Assembly: GCA_965112735.1 (NCBI GenBank)
Contig: OZ218953.1
Coordinates: 372,001-436,000, forward strand
Source of the DNA: Phaeosaccion multiseriatum
Lineage: Eukaryota; Ochrophyta, other classes
Length of the DNA: 64,000 nucleotides
Direction: 5' to 3'
Under the pieces are notes generated by a model that saw only the letters and a program-made list of their open reading frames with translations, was not told where the DNA came from and did no database searches. Position 1 is the first letter of the stretch. Every line of letters starts with the position of its first letter. The position numbers and the translations under genes are program-made. Positions 1-11,554 of this stretch are shown one piece after another.

Positions 1-1438
1 ATTGACCACCGGGCTGTATCACCAACTGCTGAGGCTGGCTCTGGGGCTGAAACTGAGACTGGGGCTCGCGCTCAGGCTGGGCGGGGCCCACTCCTGCCGC
101 TGGTGGTGGGGGAGCCAAGTGAGTCAATTGACTTGGGGGAGGAAATGGGTTGGGGCCGGGCACGGAGGAAGAAGGACGCACGGAAGGGGGAGCGAGCCCA
201 CCGGTATTCGAGCTCATGCCCCCTACGCCTTGCTGCTGCGGAGGGTCCAGAGGATAGCCGCCGGGGGGGGGGTACATGGACGGTGGCGGGAGGCTGAATG
301 GTTGCGGGGGAGACAACCCCGCTCCTGTCTGCTGCGGACCGCTTGCAGCAGCCGAAGGAGGGCCGCCGCCGTACGCCGGGGGGGGGGCTTGGGCTTGATC
401 TTGCTGCAGGTGGTAGGGGGTCGGGGGGGCTGCGGGCTGAGCGCCAGCATGGCCAGGAGGTGCGAAGGATGACGGCGGGGGCTGCTGCTGCTGCTGCTGC
501 TCTTGGGCCTTCCCTCGCACGATGCTCGCAAGAAACGCCCCTCGGCTGGGCACGTTGGTAAAGTCACTAGAATTGAACTCGTTGAGGGCCGCGAGGGCGG
601 TCTGCTCGGCCAGCCCTGCCAGAATGGCCAGGGTGGCAGGGTCAGCTTCCTGCCTCCGCAGCACGCCCATGCCGAACAGTTGCTCCAGGCGGAGACTCAC
701 CGCCCGAGACGGGGAGGGGGGGGGGGCATGAGGGCTGTACTGCTGCTGCTGCTGCTGCTGCTGCTGGAAGTGCGGGGCAGAGCCGTCCGCTGGACCTCCG
801 CTGCCGTACGGCGCCAGCTGGTGCTGCTGGTGCTGCTGCCCCACGCCCCCGCTCTCGTCGTAGTGTTTGAGGATGGGCCTCTCTCCGTCCTTGTACTTGC
901 GGATGATGGATCTGAGGTAGGCGGGCTTGTTCCGGATGCCCGAGCCCCCGTCCTCCCGGGCGTTTGCATACTCGTCAAGGGCCCCCATAGCCTGTCAACA
1001 CCAACGGAAGGGAGGGAGGGGGGGCAATAGAAGTAGCAGAGACGTGAGACGGGCCACCTTTGTCCCCTCCCCCCCCCCGGAGGCATCCAAAAGTAGCCCT
1101 GCCTTTACCCATCACCACTCACTCCCTCACTTACCTCATCGATGCTCACCTCCTGGAGCAGGCCGACACATCGAATGTCTCCAAGAATGTCGTCGTACCC
1201 CCCTCCGTCCCCGCCAAACACCTCTTCCAATCGCCGCGAGATGAGCGGGGGCAGAGGGTTCTGCCCGAGCTGCTTGACAGTGGGGTGGTAGTCGTTCCTT
1301 CGCCGCCTATTGTTGTTGTCACGGCCTCCTCGGCCTCCAGTCCATCTTTCCTCCCTGCCTCCTCCTCTCTCGTCCCTCCCTCCTCCTCTCTCGCCCCTCC
1401 CTCCTCCTCTCTCGTCCCTGCCCCCCATCACTGTGCTT
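1..1438 (-). CDS. Protein with tandem hnRNP-Q acidic-type domains, Q/P-rich (3' end beyond window)
   Basis: Two exons are visible: 1438-1135 and 991-1, joined in phase 0 across an intron with a GTAAGT donor; the frame is still open at position 1. The ATG at 1438 is followed by an Arg/Gly-rich stretch (repeated ERGGGR). Next comes a helical domain ending DEYANAREDGGSGIRNKPAY, LRSIIRKYKDG, which matches the acidic domain of hnRNP-Q/ACF-type RNA-binding proteins. After a poly-Gln tract a second, related unit appears (LNEFNSSDFTNVPSRGAFLA, SIVRGK), so there seem to be two such domains in tandem. The rest is Gln/Pro-rich low complexity, including the QQLVIQ motif near position 14-31. No RRM is visible; it may lie beyond the edge, or be absent. 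A role in RNA binding is inferred from the family only. Confidence 0.72.
14..31 (-). repeat. Copy of the dispersed CAGCAGTTGGTGATACAG motif (in coding sequence)
   Basis: Read on the minus strand it encodes QQLVIQ within the Gln/Pro-rich part of the hnRNP-Q-domain gene. Nine or more related copies occur in the window, in coding and non-coding DNA. Confidence 0.85.
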
Positions 1439-1622
1439 CGCGCAGGGCACAAGAGGGCAAGTGTGTTGTTGTGTTAAGGGAGAAACCTCACTTTGGGCCC
1501 ACCTGTTTTTTCTTGTGTCCAAGAGGTGGGCCAATGAACCGAAAGTCGCACTCATCTATCCCGCAAATCGAAAATCGCACTTCCGCCCTTTCCAGCTAAA
1601 TTTTAGAGGAGGGAGGAGGCGA
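1439..1622. promoter_or_regulatory. Shared spacer between divergent genes (184 bases)
   Basis: This spacer separates the start codons of the minus-strand hnRNP-Q-domain gene and the plus-strand zinc-ribbon gene, so it must hold both promoters and both 5' leaders. It contains AATCGAAAATCGCAC and GAACCGAAAGTCGCAC, a degenerate repeated element, but I see no recognisable core promoter motif. Confidence 0.5.
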
Positions 1623-2386
1623 ATGAGCTCACAGGAGAGCTTTGCTGGGCAGGCTCCCGTGGTGGAGGCTACGATTGTGCCTCCAGCGCACAACGAAGAG
1701 GAGTTCTTGCTGACAACTCCCACTCAGAGCACCGACGCTGTGGCGCTGCCCATGGCGGTCGCGGATTCTTCCGGGGACAGCCCCAACCTGCAAACTGCGG
1801 TGAGAATCTTTGGCGGGGAGAGAGACTGCGTGTCTGCGTATCGCCTGAGATCCTTAGCGGAGAGAGAGGGGCTCCTTCTCTTTGTCGGTCGCACACTCTA
1901 CCTCTCGAAATGAAGGTTGAATAGGACTCTCAGCTTGCCTTACAGAGTGCCCCCCTTCCCCTCGTGTGCTTGCTTTGCTTCTCTACCAGGCCGGAGGCAC
2001 GACTGTGACAGCAGTGGAGGCTGTTCCTGCCGTGCAGCAGTACCAAGCGCAGGCGATGCGCTACGCAGGTAAGAACAGGGCCTTTTTCCAGAAGAAACTA
2101 TTGAACCCCAGCTGGGTCTTGGACATACTTGTTTGGTGTTGGTGGTGGTGTTGCTCTTTCTTATTGTACCCCAGTGTGTCTGAGAGACTCCGTTCCGCTC
2201 TGTCCCTGCGCAGGCACCCCGGTGGGGAGGTCGGCGACCGCTCCGGTGACAGAGGACGAGGTGGGCGTGTGCAGGGGGTGCGGGGCGGAGTTCATTCGCC
2301 GGAGAGGCACCAACTCTGCGTCGGCCGACTACTACCGCTGCCAGCGCTGCTCGGGGGCGTGGACGATCGAGTGTGTGATACACTAA
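1623..2386 (+). CDS. Small zinc-ribbon protein, 142 aa
   Basis: Three exons, 1623-1799, 1990-2068 and 2214-2386, join in frame (59 codons, then a phase-1 junction) to give 142 residues. The N-terminal two thirds are acidic and Ala/Val-rich with no recognised domain. The C-terminal 45 residues hold a four-cysteine ribbon, C-x2-C (VCRGCGAEF) and C-x2-C (YRCQRCSGAW), which is expected to bind one zinc ion. I do not recognise the family; a nucleic-acid or protein-binding zinc ribbon is the most that can be said. The gene is divergent from the hnRNP-Q-domain gene. Confidence 0.7.
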
Positions 2387-3567
2387 GTGGCGTATGCTGC
2401 AGCTGCACTGAGGAGCTCTTGGGGAGGATGGGAGGGCAGAGGAAGGAGGGTGGAGGGTGGAAGGGGAGGCAGCGAGCCTTCTCCGCGTGTACGGTTCAGG
2501 GCCTATCGTAGAAGGCGCCCTTCCTCCTCAGCTAGAGGCATGCGAAGGCAGCTTCCCATGGCGCGGGCCTGGGCGGGGGGGGGGGCGCTCTTCTCTAGGG
2601 CAGAGATTGGCGTCGAGGCCGGGCAAGAAGGGCCTCTTTCTTGTCTCTCAAGCAGAGGCAGCAGGGGCAGGGGATCTTGCAGGCAGGCGAGAGGTGATGA
2701 AGGCGCGCACACACGCTACTGCTGCTGCTTCTGGAGGAAGACGCCACCGCTCGCGTCAACACACAGACACAGACAGCGCTGCCCGGGCCATGTTCGGAAG
2801 GCGTGCTCGAGCTGCCGGACTGACCTGAACAAGAACAACAACAATGGCCTCCCTCACCGCTCTTCCGTGCGTGTGCTGACGGCGAACTACGTACGGAGCA
2901 CAGCGGCGCACAGCCTCCACGACGCTTCCTGCCCTGCCTGACCCTGTTGCTGTCTGAGCGTGGAGAGATCGCTTGGCTTAGAGGTGGAACCCCCCTCTTC
3001 CCTTCGCCTGAAAACTCAGTGCAGTACCCAAGCAGTGTTTTGACATGGCCATTCATTCAGTGTCTTTTGGAGAAGGGAGTGTGCCAAGAACGGGCATGTG
3101 TTGGCTCTCGTGGGGGAGGGGGGAGAGGGACATGCGATGACTTGCACCTGTTTGGTCACGCGGTGAAGCGAAGCAGCAACTCAAATCACCTCATCATTGG
3201 AGCTAAATTGGGGATCGAGGCTCTTCGGGACTCAAAGAGCATCATGAAGTGGTGGGAGGGCGGGAGGGCCCCTTGCAAAGGACCATTAGCGCGTAGCCCA
3301 GTGCATCGTTAAAGAGGCTCAATTCGTGTCTTGCACCGTTGGTGTGGTGTGTGTCTACCCTTGTACATAGGACCTATTACATAAAACGTATATTTCAGTA
3401 TGGCGAAGACGAAATTTTGAAGCCTCTTTCCTTTACTGTACGAATGGCACATCACGTAGTCTTTTCCTTTCCTCCTCATTCCCTTCCCTTCCTTTCTCCC
3501 CCCTTTCTCCTCTCATTGTCGTTGCCGCGGAGGAACAGGTATAAGCCTCTTGCCGTGCTCCCTGCTC
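2387..3567. other. Intergenic DNA between convergent genes, no gene supported
   Basis: Open frames here are short, lack splice-consistent partners and are rich in low-complexity residues. The region carries a CTG/CTT-type trinucleotide patch near 2720 and an AT-richer stretch around 3330-3440 that looks like the 3' flank of the neighbouring genes. I see no RNA gene. Confidence 0.5.
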
Positions 3568-4851
3568 TTAGGACGACTTCTCCTCCTCACACCCGTCGTC
3601 CGACGCGTAAGCGTCGTAGTCGTCGCTGTCGCTGTCGCCGCCCGCACTCGCCCCGCCCTGGGAGATGCCGGGAGGTGCTGCCTCGATGGCAAGTACCCCC
3701 TGCTCGTCCTCGGCAGCCGCGGCTTCGAGCGCGAACTGGAGAGGGTCCCCCGCCAGGAGAGAGCCATTGGCAACGCTTGCCCGAACCTTCTCGAGCACAA
3801 TGGAATGCTTCCTATTCTTCTCTTCCTCGCGTCGGCAATGAGCTGCGGCGCTGTCAAGAACCGACACTGCCAGCCTTTTGGCAGCTCTCTTCTCCTCCGT
3901 AGCCCTCTCCAACTCGTTCTCCAGCTTCTCCTTGTCAGCTTTGGCCTTCTTCTGCCAACCCTTGAGCTCCTCAGCCATCGCCTCCTGACTGCGCTTCAGT
4001 TCGGCGGAGCGGGCCTCGGCGACTTCCTCGTGCTTCGCCGCCTCCGCCCTGACGGATTCCAAGTCTGCGAGGGCTGCTGCAAGGTCGGCCTTGTTGGCCA
4101 ACTTGACATTTTCCTCGGCCGTCTTGATGCGCTCGGCCTGCTCCCTCTTGGTCGCTTCCTGGTGTTCCTTCGACTCATCGTGGAGCATGTCCATTACAGA
4201 ATCCATGCGCCGGCTCACGGCGGACCATCCCCTCCGCATGGGGATCCCTGCGTCGCAGAGCAGCTGGGGGGGAAGTATGGAAGCAGTAGCAAGCAGGAGA
4301 GGAGAGTATTGGCACAAGACTAAAACGCAGCCAGGAGTGCCTACTGGCTTGCTGACTCAACCAAAAGATATCCACCTGCCTCCCGACTCCATTTCAGCCC
4401 TGCTGCCTTCTCACACCTTGATGAGGAGGTTAGCTTTGACTTTGAGATTCATGGCCTTCCATTTTTCGTAGGTGGCAGCATCCGTGTGCGGGTTACCCTG
4501 GGAAACCTTGGGCGAGCCGCTAAGGACTCTCGCGGCCACGTGCAGCGCACAGTTCTCACTCGCTGTCCAGAGGGCCCGAGTTCGACGGGGGGGGGGCATG
4601 TTGTCGGCCTTCTTGCGCTTTCTGTTGCCGGGTGCGGATCCCTCCAGCTTGTCCTTGTCGTACGTGTGGGCCTCGTCCATCCGAAGGTCTTTGCTTGTCA
4701 TTTCTTTTGCGAATGCTTCCTCCGTGGTGTCCTTCAGGCCCCGCCACTCAGGGTTGTTTACGGCGCATTCTGGCCGGGGGAGAGAGTACGGATAGGGGCC
4801 GGTGTACTCCCAGCCCTCAACACCTCGGTATCCAGCTTGCTGCTGCGCCAT
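3568..4851 (-). CDS. SANT/Myb-like coiled-coil protein, about 376 aa
   Basis: Two exons, 4851-4417 and 4263-3568, join in phase 0 (NLLIK then LLCDAGIPMRRGW). An in-frame ATG at 4965 would add 38 basic residues; I chose 4851 because MAQQQAGYRG begins the more protein-like part. A basic cluster (NRKRKKAD) could be a nuclear localisation signal. It precedes a Trp-anchored helical region, ALWTASENCALHVAARVL through WKAMNLKVKANLL to RRGWSAVSRRM, which resembles a SANT/Myb-like DNA-binding fold. A long charged coiled coil (roughly residues 170-300) follows, and the protein ends in an acidic Asp/Ser tail. DNA binding is an inference; I recognise no specific orthologue. Confidence 0.68.
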
Positions 4852-5000
4852 GGCGATTATCTTACCTCTGTTGCCCCTTCTGGTGGTTGTGTGATTGTGG
4901 ATGTGCTGCGCTTGACGACGCTTGACAGAATTGAGTTTGAGTTTGAGTTCAAGGGGGGGCGCCATTTGATCGCCATTTTCAAAGTCGAGATCCTCATTTT

Positions 5001-5108
5001 ATCGAGCTATCGACCACATTCTCGATAGCATGCTATCGGAGCCTGAGGGTCCGATAGCAGATAGCACGCCGGCTGGCGCCGGCGATAGCAGATAGCGGAT
5101 AGCACGTC
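5001..5108. repeat. GATAGC-rich palindromic element, copy 1
   Basis: The block contains many GATAGC/GCTATC words and the core GGCTGGCGCCGGCGATAGC at 5071-5089. A 32-base segment at 5071-5102 and a 15-base segment at 5015-5029 recur, in the same order and orientation, at 63253-63311. It lies just upstream of the SANT-like gene. Confidence 0.7.
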
Positions 5109-5233
5109 AGGGGTCGATCCATCTTCCATCTTGGGTGCCCCTTCTCTTATGCGGGCCACTTTGGACCGCCGCCTCTCATCCTCTGCTTGTCAGACCATCC
5201 ATCGAGTTCTCCCCACTTCACTCTCCCTCCCTC

Positions 5234-5315
5234 TCGGCCCTGGACAAGATTACGGTGTGCGCCGGCTGGCGTCGGCTGTCTTAATCAGTAATCAGACAGT
5301 CTTGTCCAGGGCCGA
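5234..5315. repeat. Short inverted repeat (16-base arms)
   Basis: TCGGCCCTGGACAAGA at 5234-5249 is repeated as its reverse complement at 5300-5315, leaving a 50-base loop. Direct TCCCTCCCT words flank the pair, as a target-site-like duplication would. It could be a hairpin or a miniature inverted-repeat element. Confidence 0.6.
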
Positions 5316-5406
5316 TCCCTCCCTCACTCCTGGCTGAATCCATCACCACTCGAGTCGACTCGAGGGCCGTTTCCCGGTGGCGATATTGCCCCCCCCCCCC
5401 CCCGTA

Positions 5407-8400
5407 CTAGCCCGCAGCCTTAGTATTAGTAGCCTTAGAAGCTTCAGCCTCAGCCGCCGCCTTGCCCACCCTGCTGCGGAGGGCCGTGATGAAGTTGTCG
5501 TCCTTCCTCTCGGGGAGGCGGCACTCATCGGGCGGCAGCAGGTCCAAAGCCCCGCACAGCAGCGTGAAGAAGGGCTCCTTGGTGCCCACGAGCATAACCA
5601 GCTTCTGCACATAGCGCGTCAGCTCCTGCTGCAGACGGGCCATCTGCGTGGCGTGAGCGATCATCTGGACGCCGCCCCCGAACTGGATCTTGCCCGTCTT
5701 GTTGTTGACACGCACGGTCGGGACGGACACCTGCAGAGCCGCGGGGCTGGCCAGGGCACTCACCGCCTAACAAAGCGTCAGTAGGGTGTGCGTATGTGTG
5801 TGTGTGCGTGTGTGTGCGTGTGCGTGTGTGCGTGTGTACATGTGTGTGCGTGCGTGTATGTGTGTGTCGCATCATCAGACAGGTCCAGCCAGGTAAGAGA
5901 GGTGGCCAAGATGCAGGGGGAAGAGGACAGAGAGCAGAGGACAGAGGACGGAGCGCAGAGGGTGGGGATCAACCTAAGAATTACGTATGTGTGTGTGTGA
6001 TGGGGCGGGGGAAATGGGTGGTGCAGGGACGCCCTCCGTCCTCGCCACAGCCTCACGGTAGGCGCCTCATGGCTGGTGTCTCATCATCGCTACTGCCTCT
6101 TCATCGTTACTGCCTGCGTGCAGAGCCTCACCTGAGTATTGGTGACCCCCTTGGGCAGGCTGGGCATGTGCTTCACAAGCTTTGTGTCAGTGTCCCGCAT
6201 CGCCGCTCTGTGGTAAGGAGAGGGGGAGAGAGGCGGAGAGGAGCAGACCCCACACCCACACCCACAGACAAGAGACAAAGGCAGTGCCAGAGACGTTGAG
6301 TCGTTGAGCGGACCTCTCACACAGTCCAAGCCAAACACAGCAGGCCAGGCACTAGCCGTAGCTGTATTCGCACGGGATGGAGAGAGTGCTTGCACCATCG
6401 CACTGTATCTGCACGCACGAGAGAGATTGCCGCGCAAGCTCCTGCCCCACCTGAGCTTCTTGTGTAAGCCGTCGAAGTCGGAGAGTGCCCAGAAGGTGCT
6501 TGCTCTGAAGAGGTGCCACTCGCTGTCAAGGCGGTACACAAGCTCGCCGCTGGAGCCGAAGTTGAAGAAGCCGCTCAGCTGTGCTCGTGCCAAGTGATGC
6601 AGGTGAGACGGAAAGAGAAGGGCAGTAAGACAGGGGCACGAGCAGGAAGAGGAGGGGGTGGGGGGCACGGCAGTCGATGGGGAGGCAGGAGACAAGGAGA
6701 AGGAGGCGCGGGGCGTGCGCAACGCGTGAAGGCTATCTCTTTATCCCTCTCTCTCTATATATATCCCTTCCTTTCTCTCTCTCTCCTCTGCCGTCTCACC
6801 TGCACACTGAGAACATCCCCCACTGCGCCATGTGCACCGATCCGGAGCAGCTTCCGCTCTGCACGGTCCGTCACCTGTCGAAGAAGGCAGGGGAAGGCAG
6901 CGGAAGGCAGCGGAAGGCAGCGGAAGGTCGGGCAACACAGGGGAAGCAAGGGGAAGCAAGGGGGGTGTGTAGGAAGTGATCAGTAGAGTTTCGAAGGGGA
7001 GATTCAGATCACACTTTTCCGTGTTGGGTGTCCTCACTGCCAATCGTCCAATCGGCTGGGAAGTACATTGCGCGTCGCCCTCTCCCGTGCGTACCTGCAG
7101 GAAGTCGAGGTCCTCTTCGCTGAGGCCCATCTCCACGATCATCATGTAGTCCGTGTAGCCCTGCCCAGTAAGTCACGCAAGGTGAGGTGCGAGTTAGTCA
7201 GAGAGTGAGTGAGTGAGTGAGAGAGAGAGAGAGAAGAGAGAGAGGGCGGACTAGACAGGACTTATAACGTGACGCACCTTCTCTTCGAAGCGAGTGGCCA
7301 AGTGCCCTAGGCCCAGCGATTCGAGCCACTCGTCCACCCCCGTGTTGGTGCGGAAGGGCAGGCCGCTCCCTCCGAGGCTCAGTGCGCGGTCCACCTGGTG
7401 TCAGGACATAGGAGGGGGGAGGGGGGAGAGGAGGAGGGGGGAGAGGAGGAGGGAGGAGGGAGGAGGGAGGAGGGACGGGGTATGGGGGAGGGAGGAGGGG
7501 TGAGGAGGGAGGACGGAGGAAGGCCAACACAGGACGCGGGGAGTCGGTTCGTCAGTGCGTCAGTGCGACAGGAGGGGGCATCTAGAAGCTCCGAAGGCGG
7601 TCCATACTCTCTCCCCTCCCTAGCCTCCCTTGTTTCCTCCCTCCTGTGTCCATACCCCCCGTCCTCGGTCTCTGTTGGTCCTCCTCTGCCCATACCGTCC
7701 ACCCCTCTGCCCTGCCTGCAATGCCTCCCCTCCCTGACTCCAAGCTTCCAGCGTTTGTTGCCAGCTCTCCTCACCTGCCCTGTCTGTCCCCGCAGCCTGC
7801 GTGTGCCCGACCGGTGCCCCCCTCCTCCTCCTCCTCCTCCTGCTCCTGCTGTCGACGGAGACGCTGCTGACGCTGACGCCGCTCCTCCCCGTGATGAAGC
7901 ATCCTTGTCTACCGCCCTCTCTGGCGACGGTGAACGCACCCCTCCCTCCTGCTGCTGTATCACCAACTGCTGCTGCTCCTGTTGGCTCATTCGCCTGCGT
8001 CCCAGGTGGGCGTCTTTTCGCGCCTGCTGCTTGCGGGCGAAGTCGTGTTCGTCGGCAGCATCAATCGCACTTTGTATCGCCTTTCGAATGGAGGGGAGGA
8101 GAGGGAGGGGAGGGAAGCTAGGGCAGTGAGGAGGGAGCAATATGCGGCAGGGAAGAGAGATGGATGGATGAAGTGAGAGTGAGGTGAAAGCAGGGGACGC
8201 AGAGAAGAGAGAGCACTCCCGCCCTGTCCTGTTATCTGAGGCAGCATAGAGAACAGAGACAGACGTGCAGACGTACGTACGCACGCACGCACCTTGAGCC
8301 AAGCCTCCATGTTTTGTGGGTCCGTTCCGCTGAGTTCTCTGTTGTAATCCTCCTGTACCGCCGAGCTGTCCGCGCTGAGGATCTTCCAGCGCAGGTACAA

Positions 8401-8830
8401 GCCACGCACGAGGAAGCAGCCCTTAAGCGAGAGGAAGCCGCGCGGCTCCTTGGGGCAGTGCTTGGCGTCCTTATACCAAACCAGCTTGGAGCCTTCGAGC
8501 ACGAACCACCTCTTTTGCCAGTTCCTCAGACCTGATTTGCCCTTCTTGTAGAGGAAGCCCGCGTGCGTCACCGGCGCGTGGCTGGCTCCCACCGCGGTCC
8601 CTTCCGTAATCGCCCCTGTGTCCCCGTCTGTATGCAGGTGTGTAGTGAGCCCCCTCAGTCCCAGCCCTGCTCCCATGCCCAGTCCTTGCTCAGCAGAGCC
8701 GCTCCCGCCCCCGCCCGAGCGGTCTCCGGAGCGGCGTGGTGTTTCACATGTTGCCTCTGATGCCTCGCTGTCAGCGGCGCTGCCGCTCGCACTGTGGCTC
8801 TCCGACCCTCTGGCCTCGGTCTCACAGGGC

Positions 8831-8874
<44 letters not shown>

Positions 8875-11240
8875 AGTACTGCTTACCGTGGCGCTGCTTG
8901 CCGTGGCGTGGCTCACTGTCATGAGGCGCGTTCCTGGGGAACCCTCTGACGAGGTACCGTCTTGACTGTCTTGACCGGCGTGCGTACCCCCTCCCCCATC
9001 CCCGTCCGCAATTGCCACGCTGAGCTCCGACGGCCGCTCTCCTTTGCTCTCCCCTCCACCCCCTTCTCCCTCCTCGGTCGCTTGCTGAAGAACGCCCGAC
9101 AGCAGCGGCACGACAGAGCTTCCCAGCTCCCCTCCCTCCCCTTTCTCCCCTCCCTCTCCTCCCTCCCCTCCCTCCCCTCCCCCCCTTCCCTCCCTTCCCT
9201 CCGCCCCCCCACCTCCTTTGGCGCAGTCGACGGAGGCCATGAGGGCTCTGAAGTCCATAGGCGGAGGAAGATCGGCCTCCGAGAGGGGAGGGAGCTCAGT
9301 GGCAAGGTCCTCCAGCCACAAGAGAGCGTCTTCGGCGAGGGGACGGAGGTCGGGCTCGTAGTCACAGAGCTGCGCTGCTAGCTCCAGCAGGCTAAGATAC
9401 AAGTGGGCATGAAAGAGGGGAAGAGAATGGGGAATGGGAGGGGGGAGGGAAGAGGATGGGGAAGGGAGAATGGAATGCGGGGTAAGGGGCGATGAAGAGG
9501 AGAGAGAGAGGGGATTGGGAAGAGAAAAGGATGGAAGGGGAGCAAAGAGAGTGGGAAAAGAACAGTGAGACACGAGACACGGCTTCGCACTCCGCACGCC
9601 CCCCCTAGGCACTGTCTGGGGCTCTCTGCTTCGCTCCGGTCTCAACCTCGACATCGGCCCCAGTGGCGAGAGATGTGGCCATGTACCTTGTTGTGTGATC
9701 TGCATACCCATACACCAAGCTATACACCCATATACCTCTCTATAACCATATCCCCGCATACCTGGGAGGTGCGTCCTTGGGGGCGTTATCTCTCAGCCTA
9801 CCCACGTCAAGCTGAAACCGCTCGTGTGGTCGGCGCTCCGCAAAGCCCCCCTGCCCTGCCTTCCTCCTGTACACCACTTCCCACAGCACCATCCCCAGGC
9901 TAAACATGTCGGCCGCTGTATCGTACGGCTCGTCGAACATGAGCTCCGGGGCCATGTATGCGTCTGTGCCCACCACACTCATGTTCGAGGCCAGGGGCCG
10001 GGCCATGCCTACAAGTGTCACAAGCATCAGGTTGTATCATGCCGTAGAGTGCCACAGAGTCAAGGTTGGAGTCGCAGCAAGGACCAGGGTAGAGAGGTGG
10101 AGGTGGGGTTGTCGACGGAGAAGGTTTGGTGATGAGGTGGTGAGACTGGTGAGGATGTTGGTGAAACAATAGTGCGAGTGTGTGTAGTGGTTTGGTCTTT
10201 GTTCGTGGGCAAGAACGTATCCGACATCAGCCAATGGCCCCTCTGCCCTCTGCGCGCTGCTCGGCAACTGCACGGCAAGTGCACCGTTTGTCCCCCTCCA
10301 CAAGGAAGCAGCACCACTTCCTCTCGCCCTCGCACCATCCACAGACCCCGTCTAGTTCAAGTGTCAGCCAAGCTCCAACCTCACTCACCGAAGTCCGCCA
10401 TCTTGCAGGAGCCTTGTGGGCCAAGCAGCAGGTTGGCCGACTTGACGTCTCTGTGGATGAGGCCCTTGCTGTGAAGGAAGTCCAGCGCGCGAGCGGCGTC
10501 GCACAGGATGTTGACTCTCAGGCGCCAGCAGAGCTCCTCCTGGGCCTCGTTGAGCAGCAGGCGCAGCAGGTCGCCGCCCTCGGCCAGCTCCGTCACGATA
10601 TAGACTGCGGCGGAAGGGACGGGGCCACCGGGGCCACTTCCCCACGCGACGGTGCCACCGGCCCTGGGGGGTTGGGGGATGGAGGCGGACGTAAGGGACG
10701 GGGCACAGAATGGGAAGACATGTCAGGCAAACTACACACCCATCCGGACTGCTAAGTGGGGAGGCAGCGAGCCGGACTCGAACCTTTGGGTGCTAACGTT
10801 GCTGGCTCCAATGTAGGTTAGCAAGTTGTCATGCTGGTAGTGCTTTAGGACGGCAAGCTCGCGCAGGAGGTACTCCTCCAAGCTGTCGTCAGTCCTCACT
10901 TGCTCCTTCACCGCAACCAGCTCACCCAGATACGTTCCAATGAAAACCTTGTAAGGCAAGGCGTGAGAGATGGTAGAAGGAGAGGGAGGGAGAGAAGAGA
11001 AGAGAGAAGAGAAGATTGAGTAGCGCGAGTGAGAGCGAGAGCGAGAGTGAGAGCGAGGAACATCACCTTGCTGAAGGCGCCCTCCCCAATCTGAGGGCCA
11101 CGCTGAACATCCTCTATATTTAGGTAGAAGTCACTATTCCGAAAGCTTGGCAGAGCCGAGCCCTCTGCTGTCGAGCTCATCACAAAGGAATGTAAAAGCA
11201 GCGAGGCGCCGAATTCAACTGCCGAAGAAGTCGATGTCAT
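5407..11240 (-). CDS. Protein kinase with PH, SAM and PX-like domains, about 1023 aa
   Basis: Twelve exons join in frame: 11240-11067, 10947-10740, 10604-10389, 10008-9762, 9391-8293, 8080-7775, 7394-7278, 7160-7095, 6874-6800, 6578-6451, 6207-6132 and 5766-5407. The kinase domain (about 45-320) has the glycine loop IGEGAFSK, catalytic Lys in [20 protein letters not shown] split by intron 3, and YMAPE; it looks TKL-like. A PH domain follows at about 558-662 ([20 protein letters not shown]), then a linker with [13 protein letters not shown] domain spans about 768-830 ([27 protein letters not shown]). The last 180 residues look like a PX domain ([24 protein letters not shown]). PH and PX suggest phosphoinositide-directed membrane recruitment, and SAM suggests oligomerisation. 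The exon 2 donor is the least certain junction. Confidence 0.82.
5786..5868. repeat. (GT)n-type microsatellite in last kinase intron
   Basis: An alternating GTGTGTGCGTGT tract lies inside the intron before the last kinase exon, close to the 3' splice site of the minus-strand gene. Confidence 0.85.
7954..7978 (-). repeat. Copy of the dispersed CAGCAGTTGGTGATACAG motif (in kinase exon 6)
   Basis: Encodes QQQLVIQQQ between the PH and SAM domains of the kinase. The flanking residues are not otherwise Gln-rich, which suggests an inserted segment. Confidence 0.85.
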
Positions 11241-11554
11241 CGACTTTCGGATGGCACTCAAAGGCGATCTCTCTCAAAAAATGACAAACGGTGTGTCAAG
11301 TAGGGCAGAAAGGGCAAAAAAAAACTGCAGTAGAGCTCAGCGAGAAAGGCGTAGACATTGCATTGTTCGTGAGCTGCTCTTGTTCAACTCTTGTGGTTCG
11401 TCAAGGTGCCGACGCTCGCTATCACGAGTGCATCGATCCAACTGCCATTACGTCTTCCTCTCTATCTTGAGTCATGGAGGAAATGAGGAGAAACACCTCC
11501 TAAGGAGCCGCTGGACACACTTTTCTTATCCTGGGCCAACGAGCAGCACCGGCA
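11241..11554. promoter_or_regulatory. Shared spacer of the kinase/CLASP divergent pair (314 bases)
   Basis: Both genes begin at this spacer. It carries an A-run near 11315 and no open frame of note. It must contain both transcription starts; no standard core promoter element is clear. Confidence 0.5.

Noticed and set aside
2595-3056. 153-codon minus-strand frame after the zinc-ribbon gene
   Set aside because: Low complexity (Ser, Cys runs), no recognisable domain and no splice-compatible partner.
7987-9759. 590-codon single frame as one exon
   Set aside because: It reads through two introns; the kinase, PH and following segments align only when 9761-9392 and 8292-8081 are removed.
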